DNA of 7,463 nt from Clostridiaceae bacterium (GTDB lineage: Bacteria; Bacillota; Clostridia; Saccharofermentanales; UBA5734), in contig JAAYFZ010000208.1 of assembly GCA_012727965.1 (NCBI GenBank), forward strand, positions 1 to 7,463, written 5' to 3'. Positions 1 through 6,255 of the stretch are shown one piece after another (within the stretch, counting starts at the first letter, position 1; the number at the start of each line of letters is the position of its first letter). Both the position numbers and the translations under genes were made by a program. The notes under the pieces were generated by a model, which ran no database searches, was not told the DNA's origin, and saw nothing but the letters and a program-made list of their open reading frames with translations.

Positions 1-887
1 GCACTAGATGAATCTCGCGGTTCACCATCTCCGTCGCTAAATATCAGGTCCCAGCAGGGAACCATATCTGCCGGAAGTCTGCTGAGATAAAATGCTAATA
101 CATTGGCAAAAGCCTCGTAGTGATGCTTCATACCTGAGTTGGCATAGCTAAGCGCAGTGCCATATATTGCCCAGGCTTGACCGCGGGCCCAGCTGGAATC
201 ATGGCTATAACCCTGACAAGTCTCTCCGCGCTCGAACTCTCCGGTCGTTTTATTCATAAAAACAGTGTGAAAAGTACTGCCGTCACTGCGGATAGAATAT
301 TTCAAACATGTTCTCGTATGCCGCATAGCGATATCTGCATATTTTTCATCACCAGTCTCGCGTTCTGCCCAGTATAGAAGAGGCAGATTAAGCAGACAGT
401 CAATAATATATCTATAATTTTCGTCTGCATTCATAGCTCCCCAGGCCTGTAGAAACTCACCTGTTTGCTGGAAGCGGCTCATTAGCTGATCGGCTGCCAG
501 CAGGGCTGCTGTTCGTGCTTCCTCATTTCCAGTAAGCATATAGGCTGAAACACAGCTTGGAGTATAGAGGAAGCCCATATCATGATGATCAACCTCGATC
601 TTGCTGATAATGCGATTGAGGAAGTCTTTTACCAGAATGTCTCCGGAATCTCGAAATACAGTATCATAGGTGTACTCATAGGCAAGCCAGATCTGTCCGG
701 GCCAGAATCCACAGGTCCATTGATTGTTATCGCAGTCTGGATAGAAATTATTCGCGCTTGAATGATTTTGGCATCTGTAGGTAAAAACAGGTAGATTTCG
801 TCTCGCCTGAGCGACCGCAGTTTGCAGTGCCAGGGTGACATCTTCGGAGCTTATTTGCTCAATGTTTTCAAAAAGTCTAATACTCAT
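1..887 (-). CDS. Unsaturated glucuronyl hydrolase, GH88 family (3' end cut by window edge)
   Basis: This is a cytoplasmic glycoside hydrolase that should remove the 4,5-unsaturated uronic acid from the non-reducing end of lyase-generated oligosaccharides. The frame is open from the ATG at 887-885 to the left edge, giving 295 residues of a family usually near 370-400, so roughly 80-100 C-terminal residues are missing. GH88-like signatures are HHDMGF (residues 101-106, D103), IIDCLLNLPLLYWA (161-174, D163) and QGYSHDSSWARGQAW (225-239). D103 and D163 are 60 residues apart, matching the spacing of the known catalytic pair Asp88/Asp149 of Bacillus sp. GL1 UGL; D163 would be the general acid/base. 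There is no signal peptide, so it acts after import. It starts 4 bases after the upstream permease stop, with an AAGGGG ribosome site overlapping that gene's end, which suggests translational coupling. GH105 is the main alternative but fits the QGY..D.SWARGQAW block less well. The exact glycan cannot be read from sequence. Confidence 0.9.
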   Translation of the reverse strand, partial: MSIRLFENIEQISSEDVTLALQTAVAQARRNLPVFTYRCQNHSSANNFYPDCDNNQWTCGFWPGQIWLAYEYTYDTVFRDSGDILVKDFLNRIISKIEVDHHDMGFLYTPSCVSAYMLTGNEEARTAALLAADQLMSRFQQTGEFLQAWGAMNADENYRYIIDCLLNLPLLYWAERETGDEKYADIAMRHTRTCLKYSIRSDGSTFHTVFMNKTTGEFERGETCQGYSHDSSWARGQAWAIYGTALSYANSGMKHHYEAFANVLAFYLSRLPADMVPCWDLIFSDGDGEPRDSSS

Positions 888-891
888 AGGC

Positions 892-1728
892 TTACCCCTT
901 GATTCCCGTGGAAGCTACTCCCTGAACAAATTGTTTTTGTAAGGACAAGAAGAAGATTAGAACAGGGATAAGTGCAACTACGCTGGCAGCCATGATCAGA
1001 GCGAAATCAGAAGTGTACTGTGTTGTAAACATACGCAGACCGATCTGAATAGTTTTCAATTCAGTTTTTGTAAGATAGATCATTGGTCCCAGGAAATCAT
1101 TCCAGGTGTTGACGAAGGTGAAGATTACGAGTGTTGCTATCGCAGGCTTAGAATTGGGCAGCATGATTCTCAGCCAGATGCCATATTCTGAGAGGCCGTC
1201 GATGCGCGCTGCTTCGCAGAGGTCTGTCGGGATACTCATGTAGAATTGGCGCATCATGAAGACGCCAAAAGCTGAGAAAGCCTGCAGGCAGATAATTGCC
1301 AGATGAGTATTGTTTAGTCCCATTTTGCTCATCATTATAAACTGAGGCACCATATATGCTTGCCATGGAACTGCTATTGTCGCGATATACGCGAGAAACA
1401 GAGCATGATGTCCCTTAAATCTCAGCTTGGCAAAAGCATAAGCTGCGAAGCTTGATGTCAGGACCTGTAGGAAGGTTACAATGACCGAAAGCTTGAAAGT
1501 ATTAAGCAGAAATGTCATGAGAGGGATTCGTGTCCAGATCTCAGAATAATTCTGCCAGCGCGGCTGACTTGGGATCCACTCCATTGGGAAATTGAACACA
1601 TCCTTGTTTGCCTTGAGCGAGGCTGATATCATCCAGGCAAAAGGCACTAGCGTGACCACCAAAAGCGTAATTAAGATTATATACATCAATATTTTAAAAG
1701 GCAGAGTGCCTTGTTTCTTTCCTACCAT
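892..1728 (-). CDS. Carbohydrate ABC transporter permease, MalG/UgpE type (CUT1)
   Basis: This is one of two inner-membrane subunits of a CUT1 sugar importer. The 278 residues are typical of the MalG side of the pair. Six hydrophobic segments lie at about 10-32, 75-98, 108-129, 142-163, 197-218 and 245-264. The cytoplasmic EAA loop that docks the ATPase is clear at 172-191 (EAARIDGLSEYGIWLRIMLP). The C-terminus FVQGVASTGIKG is the usual ending of this subfamily. The ATG at 1728-1726 is preceded by AGGAG inside the 14-base gap after the other permease, so the two are co-transcribed and probably made in equal amounts. The gene ends 4 bases before the GH88 start. Family and role are certain; the substrate is inferred only from the neighbouring hydrolase. 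Confidence 0.95.
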   Translation of the reverse strand: MVGKKQGTLPFKILMYIILITLLVVTLVPFAWMISASLKANKDVFNFPMEWIPSQPRWQNYSEIWTRIPLMTFLLNTFKLSVIVTFLQVLTSSFAAYAFAKLRFKGHHALFLAYIATIAVPWQAYMVPQFIMMSKMGLNNTHLAIICLQAFSAFGVFMMRQFYMSIPTDLCEAARIDGLSEYGIWLRIMLPNSKPAIATLVIFTFVNTWNDFLGPMIYLTKTELKTIQIGLRMFTTQYTSDFALIMAASVVALIPVLIFFLSLQKQFVQGVASTGIKG

Positions 1729-1742
1729 AAAATGCGCTCCTA

Positions 1743-2681
1743 TTATTGGCCGCTGCCGTATTTTTTCTCGCCTTTGAACTGAACAAGTGTGACGATCAGC
1801 ACGATCAAGAACAAAATAATTGACATAGCACTTGCATATCCGTAGTCGAGACCGCGGAATGCAGTATTGTATATCTGGTAGACGATGACACGCGTTGAGC
1901 TTGATAGCTGATTGTCGCCACCAGCGAATAGATTCAGGAAAATGTCATAAGCCTTGAATGAAGATATGACCAGCATCATTAGTACAAAAAAAGTAGTCGG
2001 CGATATCTGAGGTATCGTCACATGCTTAAAACGCTGCCAGTCATTTGCTCCGTCAAGTGCGGCACTCTCATACAATTCAGTATTTACGTTCTGGAGACCG
2101 GCTAGATAGATAACCATATAGTAGCCCATGTTTTTCCAAACAGAGAAGAATACTACGAGGAACATCGCAGGACCGGGCGCGCTGGTCCAGGCGGGCATGG
2201 TGCTGCCTTCGGCCATGATTTGTGAAAGCAGCATATTGATTGGTCCGACCTGTGGGCTGAACATAAATCTCCATACAGTAGCGACAGCAACCAGCGAAGC
2301 AACATAAGGGAAGAAATAAACGGTTCGAAACAAGTTTCTTGCCTTGATTTTTGAGTTTAGAAGCATTGCCAGGGCAAGAGCCGCGACCATAGTTCCAGGT
2401 ACTGTAAACAATGTATAGATTACTGTATTGAACAGAGCCCGTATGAAAGCTTCATCGCGAAATAATCTGGTAAAATTATCCAGCCAGACAAATTCTATTT
2501 TGCCGGTTCCCTTCCATTTTGCAAAAGAAAGGACCAAAGAAAAAATCATAGGGACAAGGGTGAATATTGCGAAGCCGATGAAGTTCGGTAGAATAAATGA
2601 ATATGCTACCAGATTGTTGCGTGAACCGAGTTTAGAAGATTTTTTTATTTTTTTATCAGCAGTGGTAGAAGAGTCTTTCAC
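1743..2681 (-). CDS. Carbohydrate ABC transporter permease, MalF/UgpA type (CUT1)
   Basis: This is the second membrane subunit of the importer (312 residues). A basic, lysine-rich cytoplasmic N-terminus (1-23) precedes the first helix (about 25-52). Further hydrophobic segments lie near 84-108, 121-141, 172-195, 228-249 and 281-302. The EAA loop is seen at 202-224, beginning ELYESAALDGANDWQRF. The start is GTG at 2681-2679, chosen because AAGGAAG sits 7 bases upstream (2689-2695) and the next methionine is well inside the first membrane helix. The early coding region carries an A7-T-A7 run (minus strand, 2640-2654) encoding the KKIKK stretch. It follows the binding-protein gene by 105 bases, which contain a GC-rich stem-loop, and is followed after 14 bases by the MalG-type permease. 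It belongs to the short UgpA/LacF-like forms without the large periplasmic loop of enterobacterial MalF. Confidence 0.95.
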   Translation of the reverse strand: MKDSSTTADKKIKKSSKLGSRNNLVAYSFILPNFIGFAIFTLVPMIFSLVLSFAKWKGTGKIEFVWLDNFTRLFRDEAFIRALFNTVIYTLFTVPGTMVAALALAMLLNSKIKARNLFRTVYFFPYVASLVAVATVWRFMFSPQVGPINMLLSQIMAEGSTMPAWTSAPGPAMFLVVFFSVWKNMGYYMVIYLAGLQNVNTELYESAALDGANDWQRFKHVTIPQISPTTFFVLMMLVISSFKAYDIFLNLFAGGDNQLSSSTRVIVYQIYNTAFRGLDYGYASAMSIILFLIVLIVTLVQFKGEKKYGSGQ

Positions 2682-2720
2682 AATTTCTCTTCCTTTCTGT
2701 ATAGAAATATATTAAGAGTA
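2682..2720 (-). promoter_or_regulatory. Leader of the MalF-type permease with its ribosome binding site
   Basis: This A/T-rich leader lies between the intercistronic stem-loop and the GTG start. It carries the AAGGAAG ribosome site (2689-2695) with 7-base spacing. This site is weaker than the AAGGAGG of the binding-protein gene and is paired with a GTG start. Both would lower permease translation relative to the binding protein. I see no convincing promoter here. Confidence 0.5.
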
Positions 2721-2744
2721 CGGGGCGGGCATGAGCTCGCCCCG
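2721..2744 (-). terminator. GC-rich intercistronic stem-loop between binding-protein and permease genes
   Basis: CGGGGCGGGC and GCTCGCCCCG form a 10-position stem around the four-base loop ATGA (plus-strand reading). All positions are Watson-Crick except one (2728/2737), which is G-T on the plus strand and A-C in the minus-strand transcript. In the transcript direction the stem is followed by TACTCTTAATATATTTC, which is A/T-rich but lacks a real U-tract. It is therefore more likely an attenuating or RNA-stabilising hairpin than a full terminator. It begins 43 bases after the binding-protein stop codon, where differential expression of binding protein over permeases is common in CUT1 operons. 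Confidence 0.6.
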
Positions 2745-2786
2745 TCTCTATGTCGGATCGAACATAATTAAGATAGTAAAATCAGA

Positions 2787-4145
2787 TTAGCCAATAATTT
2801 CAGCTACGCGTCTCTCCATGGCTGCCAGACCATCTTCAATGCTCTTCGCGCCGGTCATGATTTCAGTATGCTCTTCGTTGAGAACTACTTCGATTTCGCC
2901 TGCTTGTGGATGGATTGGCATTTCAAGATAAACCTTAGCTGTCTGTAAAGCGTCTTTGCTGTTTTGATCCTCTGGGAAACCGTCAAGACTGGTTATTGAA
3001 TCCATGACTGCAGCTGTGTGTATTGCAGGTATTGTACCTGTGCCAGCTACTACCTTTGCGCCTTCAGGGCCGCTCAGCCAACCGATGAAATCAAGTGCTG
3101 CTTCCTTGTTAGGAGCATTTTTGCTAACGCTTACGCCAGTAATCGTTCCGAGTGTTGTTCCGGCTTCGATTCCATCTGGATGAGGGTATTTTACAACGCC
3201 CCAGTTTGCAACATCTGTAGTTCCATCAGCAACTGCCATGATCTGTGAACCGATCTGCCACGTTCCCATGTTCATCATTGCGATGTTTGAGTTATAGAAC
3301 AGGTCGCGGTAATGGCTTGAGGTAGATACTGCTGTGGCATAATCCATAACGATACCGTCATCTTGCTGCTTAAGAATCATTTCATAGTATGGAGCCATCC
3401 AACTATATGTACCGTCGACAACAGTGTGTTTACCGTCGAGGATAGAGAAAAGCTGAACCGCACTGCGCCATGTATGATAATGTGCGCCATATACCTTCTC
3501 GTTACCTTCGCCGTTTACCAGTTTACGTGCTATTTCGTCATACTCTTCAAGAGTCATGTCATTGTCAGGATAGTCAACTCCCTGACTATCGAATATATCT
3601 TTGTTATAAAGAACGACCCAGAAATCACTGCGGAAGGGGAGCTGATAGAGTTCGCCTTCGACTGTGACCTGATCAGTTGTGCCGCCATATTGTGCTGTAT
3701 CTATTCCTGCTTCGGCAATAAATGCGTTAAGTGGCTCAAGCTGATCCTGAGCAACAAGATTGGCATAGCCTGGAACATCTTTGATTGTTACAACATCAAA
3801 ATCTGAACCGCCGGCCAGCTGTGTCTGAAGCATATTCATATAGTCAGCACTGCCCAAATCAGTAGGCTCAATTGTAACGTTTGGAGCGACTGTTTTATAA
3901 GCATCCATAATTGCTTTGTAATAGGCTGTTTGATCAAGGTCCCACAGAGCCCATTTCAGAGTAACCGGTTCTGCTTCTGCTTCAGTCTCATCGCTGCTCT
4001 CAGGAGCGGCGGTGGTTTCTGCCTCTGCCTCAGTAGTGTTTCCCTCTGTGGCAGCAGTCGTGCCTGTTGTCTCATCCGAGCCGCCGCAGGCAGCCAGGGA
4101 TAGAATGAGCATGAGTGCCAGTAATAGCGATAGTGCCTTCTTCAT
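2787..4145 (-). CDS. Extracellular solute-binding lipoprotein of a CUT1 sugar ABC transporter
   Basis: This is the substrate-capturing lipoprotein of the importer (452 residues), anchored on the outer face of the membrane. Residues 1-20 form a lipoprotein signal: two lysines, a leucine-rich core and the lipobox LAAC, with C20 as the lipidated residue, followed by GG. Residues about 22-60 are a low-complexity Thr/Glu/Ala/Ser tether. The mature domain begins near PVTLKWALWD and has the family 1 solute-binding layout: an early ITL-type strand, a DVVTIKDVPGY segment, PFRSDFWVVLYNKDIFD, MNMGTWQIG, and a C-terminal helical lobe ending AEIIG. The ATG has an ideal AAGGAGG site (4154-4160) 8 bases upstream, the strongest in this operon. 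It is first in the operon, downstream of the divergent regulatory region. The ligand is probably an oligosaccharide, inferred from the linked GH88 enzyme. Aromatic residues are plentiful, as expected for a sugar-binding cleft, but the binding residues cannot be assigned. Confidence 0.95.
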   Translation of the reverse strand: MKKALSLLLALMLILSLAACGGSDETTGTTAATEGNTTEAEAETTAAPESSDETEAEAEPVTLKWALWDLDQTAYYKAIMDAYKTVAPNVTIEPTDLGSADYMNMLQTQLAGGSDFDVVTIKDVPGYANLVAQDQLEPLNAFIAEAGIDTAQYGGTTDQVTVEGELYQLPFRSDFWVVLYNKDIFDSQGVDYPDNDMTLEEYDEIARKLVNGEGNEKVYGAHYHTWRSAVQLFSILDGKHTVVDGTYSWMAPYYEMILKQQDDGIVMDYATAVSTSSHYRDLFYNSNIAMMNMGTWQIGSQIMAVADGTTDVANWGVVKYPHPDGIEAGTTLGTITGVSVSKNAPNKEAALDFIGWLSGPEGAKVVAGTGTIPAIHTAAVMDSITSLDGFPEDQNSKDALQTAKVYLEMPIHPQAGEIEVVLNEEHTEIMTGAKSIEDGLAAMERRVAEIIG

Positions 4146-4170
4146 TTAGGTTTCCTCCTTATAATGTAAG

Positions 4171-4189
4171 CCTGCATTCGTTATGCAGG
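4171..4189 (-). promoter_or_regulatory. Perfect 7-5-7 inverted repeat in the leader of the binding-protein gene
   Basis: CCTGCAT and ATGCAGG are perfect inverted copies around a five-base centre. The repeat lies 10 bases upstream of the AAGGAGG site. As RNA it would be a 7-bp stem with loop AACGA; as DNA it resembles an operator for a dimeric repressor. It is not followed by a U-tract, so it is not a terminator. A further CCTG at 4194-4197 can pair with CAGG at 4186-4189, so an alternative, shorter hairpin is possible. Role unknown. Confidence 0.5.
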
Positions 4190-4222
4190 TTATCCTGGTC
4201 TCATTCTATCTTTGCAATCCAA

Positions 4223-4253
4223 TCTTAAGAATGGAATCATCTTAGCTAAAGAT
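4223..4253. promoter_or_regulatory. Paired ATCTTA palindromes, candidate regulator sites
   Basis: TCTTAAGA (4223-4230) is a perfect 8-base palindrome. ATCTTAGCTAAAGAT (4239-4253) is palindromic apart from one extra A. Both contain ATCTTA on the plus strand, at 4222 and 4239, a 17-base offset. They lie around and just downstream of the proposed start of the binding-protein transcript. They could be operator half-sites for the linked AraC-type regulator or another protein. The region is A/T-rich, so chance occurrence is a real possibility. Confidence 0.3.
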
Positions 4254-4257
4254 ATAT

Positions 4258-4288
4258 TTTATACATAACAACACTACATATTCCACAA
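4258..4288 (-). promoter_or_regulatory. Candidate promoter of the transporter-GH88 operon
   Basis: On the minus strand TATAAA (4258-4263) is a good -10 candidate. The possible -35 hexamers are poor: TTGTGG at 19-base spacing or TGGAAT at 16. A weak -35 fits a promoter that needs an activator. Transcription would start near 4250, giving a leader of about 105 bases that contains the ATCTTA palindromes and the 7-5-7 inverted repeat. Confidence 0.35.
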
Positions 4289-4291
4289 AAG

Positions 4292-4321
4292 TTGCCAAAA
4301 TATTAGAAATATATGTAATAT
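4292..4321 (+). promoter_or_regulatory. Candidate promoter of the kinase-regulator operon
   Basis: TTGCCA (4292-4297) followed after 18 bases by TAATAT (4316-4321) is a plausible sigma-A-type promoter. It is divergent from, and almost touching, the candidate transporter promoter. It would give a leader of roughly 80 bases before the TTG start. The surroundings are very A/T-rich, so other -10 choices exist. Confidence 0.3.
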
Positions 4322-4398
4322 TATCACTAAAGGTATCGGTGAAATCAAAAAGATATAGATTCAGTGTATACTGCATATGTATTAAGATATTTCTACAC

Positions 4399-4404
4399 GG
4401 AGGG
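4399..4404 (+). promoter_or_regulatory. Ribosome binding site that sets the kinase start
   Basis: GGAGGG lies 6 bases before the in-frame TTG at 4411. The more distal in-frame GTG at 4339 has only AAAGG, 5 bases upstream (4329-4333). The strong site at 4399 lies inside what would be coding sequence if GTG were used, which favours the TTG start. Confidence 0.7.
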
Positions 4405-4410
4405 TTTCCC

Positions 4411-6255
4411 TTGAGAAGTTGGCTGAAAACAGTGAAAGCATATACAGTAGCTTTGATGCTTTGTTTCGCTCTGGCTGTTTCTACTCTGGTCATTTCTTTC
4501 AGCTATTATTTAGTTTATCAGTATCAGCTGCGTATAAGTGTACAATCAATAGGATTTAATCAACAACTTATATCAAGAAATATTGAACGGGACCTAACAG
4601 ATGCATTTACATTAGCGAACTGGTGCAGCATTGGTGCTAATCCACCAGCTAGATATCTGGTTGCTCGTTATGATCCTGTATTAGCTGTCAGAACTTATGA
4701 GAGACTTCAAGAAGAATGGGCCAATAAAAGGACATACGAGTATATGGACCGGGTTGTTGTTATTAGCAACGATGACAGCAGCCGGCTGCTGCAAACCGGA
4801 CGTACTACAGGCGGTTCGCTGCCCTTCCTAAGTAAAAACACTGAGTCTCTAATGGCAAAATACGAATTGAAAAATGGCGCGTATATTTATGATATATCAG
4901 CGGATCCATTTTCTCAGCGTAGTTCTGAGGTAGTAAATATACTAGCACCTGTTTATATTCCCGGCGGACGTGATGTTATTGGTACAGTATATATTGCGCT
5001 TAATACCCGAGTTATTACTGATAACCTGAAAGGATATAAGCTTGAAGATGGAGCGGTACTATATCTTACCATAAACGACAAGTCATATAAGATTACCGAA
5101 GACGGATTTGTTCTGACAGATAGAATTGGAGATATTCAGGTCAGCAAGAAATACAATTATGTAGAAGAGGGGCAAATCATCGGCACAATTGATGACCCTG
5201 ATGGTAGAAATCTCGATGCGGTCAGCTGCCGGATAAGAGATGGGCTTACGCTAACGCAGTTATCTGATCATGGAAGTGCCCTGCCGCCAGCAGGCAGCTG
5301 GCTGCCTTTGGTTATAGGAGTATGCTGTCTTATCCTTCTGCTTTCGCTTCTGGCCATTTTGACATTGAACCGTGCTATCAGCCAGCCGGTCGCCAGAATA
5401 AGCAGGAAACTGAAAAAAATTGCTGAGGGTGATTTCTCACATGATCCTAATATAGAATCTGACAGTGAAATCGGCGCAGTTGGACATGGCATCAATCAAT
5501 TATCACACGATGTAGTGGAACTAATGGAAACCAGGCTGGCTAGTGAGCAAAACAAAAAAGAACTGGAATACCGAATGCTTCAAAGTCAGATCAATCCACA
5601 TTTTTTGTATAATTCACTTGGTGCGATCAAATGGATGGCAACACTTCAGAAGGCTGATGGTATAGCAGAAATGACCACTGCATTGTCACGACTTTTGAAA
5701 ACTGTGTCCAAGGATCAGCGCAAGGTCGTGCCGCTAAGAGATGAAATTGCCCTGCTTGATGATTATTTCATGACTTTGAAGTATCGCTATGGAGGAACCG
5801 TCAGTTTTGATAAATATATCGAAGATGATAAGCTGCTCGATTGCTGTCTACCCAGATTCGTACTGCAGCCTCTGATGGAAAATGCGATTTTCCATGGCAT
5901 TGAACCTAAAGGCCGTGGCAAAATTGAGCTTCATATCTCTGAAGATAATGGAAAAGCCAGTATATCTATCTGGGATGACGGTATCGGAATTGATCCGGAG
6001 GCACTTAGCAATATGGACTGGGATACCTCGGAAACGCCAGATTCAAAACAATTATCAGTTGGCTTGCGTAGTGTTCATCAACGTGTAAGTAATGTTTTTG
6101 GTTCAGAGTATGGGCTCAATATAGAGAGTGAGCCTGATAAGTTTACGAAAATGACTATCAGAGTTCCATTGTTTGATTCATCCGTGAATAGAAAAGGTTG
6201 CGGAGAAAATATTCTGGATCATACTAAAAATAAACAGGAGGGTGGTAATGTATAA
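4411..6255 (+). CDS. Membrane sensor histidine kinase, YesM type
   Basis: This is a sensor kinase expected to autophosphorylate and pass phosphate to the regulator encoded next to it. With the TTG start it has 614 residues. One membrane helix (about 12-34) is followed by a roughly 260-residue extracellular domain (to about 296) with segments suggestive of a Cache-like fold (IYDISADPF, VVNILAPVY, GTVYIALNT). A second helix (298-319), a HAMP linker (about 320-372) and a His_kinase/HATPase core complete it. Key residues are the phospho-acceptor H397 in QINPHFLYNS, N491 in PLMENAIFHG, the DDGIG box at 522-526 and G551 in VGLRSVHQR. All are intact, so it should be active. A charged tail of about 25 residues follows the ATPase domain. 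A longer form from GTG 4339 (638 residues) would add a Cys/Lys-rich stretch unlike a normal kinase start. Its 3' end overlaps the regulator gene by 8 bases. It is transcribed away from the transporter operon, its likely target. Confidence 0.93.
   Translation: MRSWLKTVKAYTVALMLCFALAVSTLVISFSYYLVYQYQLRISVQSIGFNQQLISRNIERDLTDAFTLANWCSIGANPPARYLVARYDPVLAVRTYERLQEEWANKRTYEYMDRVVVISNDDSSRLLQTGRTTGGSLPFLSKNTESLMAKYELKNGAYIYDISADPFSQRSSEVVNILAPVYIPGGRDVIGTVYIALNTRVITDNLKGYKLEDGAVLYLTINDKSYKITEDGFVLTDRIGDIQVSKKYNYVEEGQIIGTIDDPDGRNLDAVSCRIRDGLTLTQLSDHGSALPPAGSWLPLVIGVCCLILLLSLLAILTLNRAISQPVARISRKLKKIAEGDFSHDPNIESDSEIGAVGHGINQLSHDVVELMETRLASEQNKKELEYRMLQSQINPHFLYNSLGAIKWMATLQKADGIAEMTTALSRLLKTVSKDQRKVVPLRDEIALLDDYFMTLKYRYGGTVSFDKYIEDDKLLDCCLPRFVLQPLMENAIFHGIEPKGRGKIELHISEDNGKASISIWDDGIGIDPEALSNMDWDTSETPDSKQLSVGLRSVHQRVSNVFGSEYGLNIESEPDKFTKMTIRVPLFDSSVNRKGCGENILDHTKNKQEGGNV

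Noticed and set aside
629..841. Minus-strand open frame of 70 codons overlapping the GH88 gene
   Set aside because: It is an out-of-frame shadow of the GH88 coding sequence, whose own frame carries all the family motifs.
2721..2744. Full intrinsic terminator that would end the transcript after the binding-protein gene
   Set aside because: The stem is strong but the bases after it on the minus strand are not a U-tract, and the next gene has no visible promoter, so read-through must be substantial.
3363..3806. Open frame of 147 codons on the plus strand inside the binding-protein gene
   Set aside because: It lies wholly antisense to a well-supported lipoprotein gene, has no ribosome site or recognisable motif, and its composition looks like a reverse-strand shadow.
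4171..4189. Catabolite-response (cre) site for CcpA
   Set aside because: The inverted repeat has a central CG and a CA end but misses several fixed positions of the TGWAANCGNTNWCA consensus, and its symmetry centre is odd, so I do not call it cre.
4242..4493. Minus-strand open frame of 83 codons spanning the divergent region and the kinase start
   Set aside because: It covers the candidate promoters and the kinase start, has no good ribosome site and resembles no family; it is best read as chance in A/T-rich DNA.
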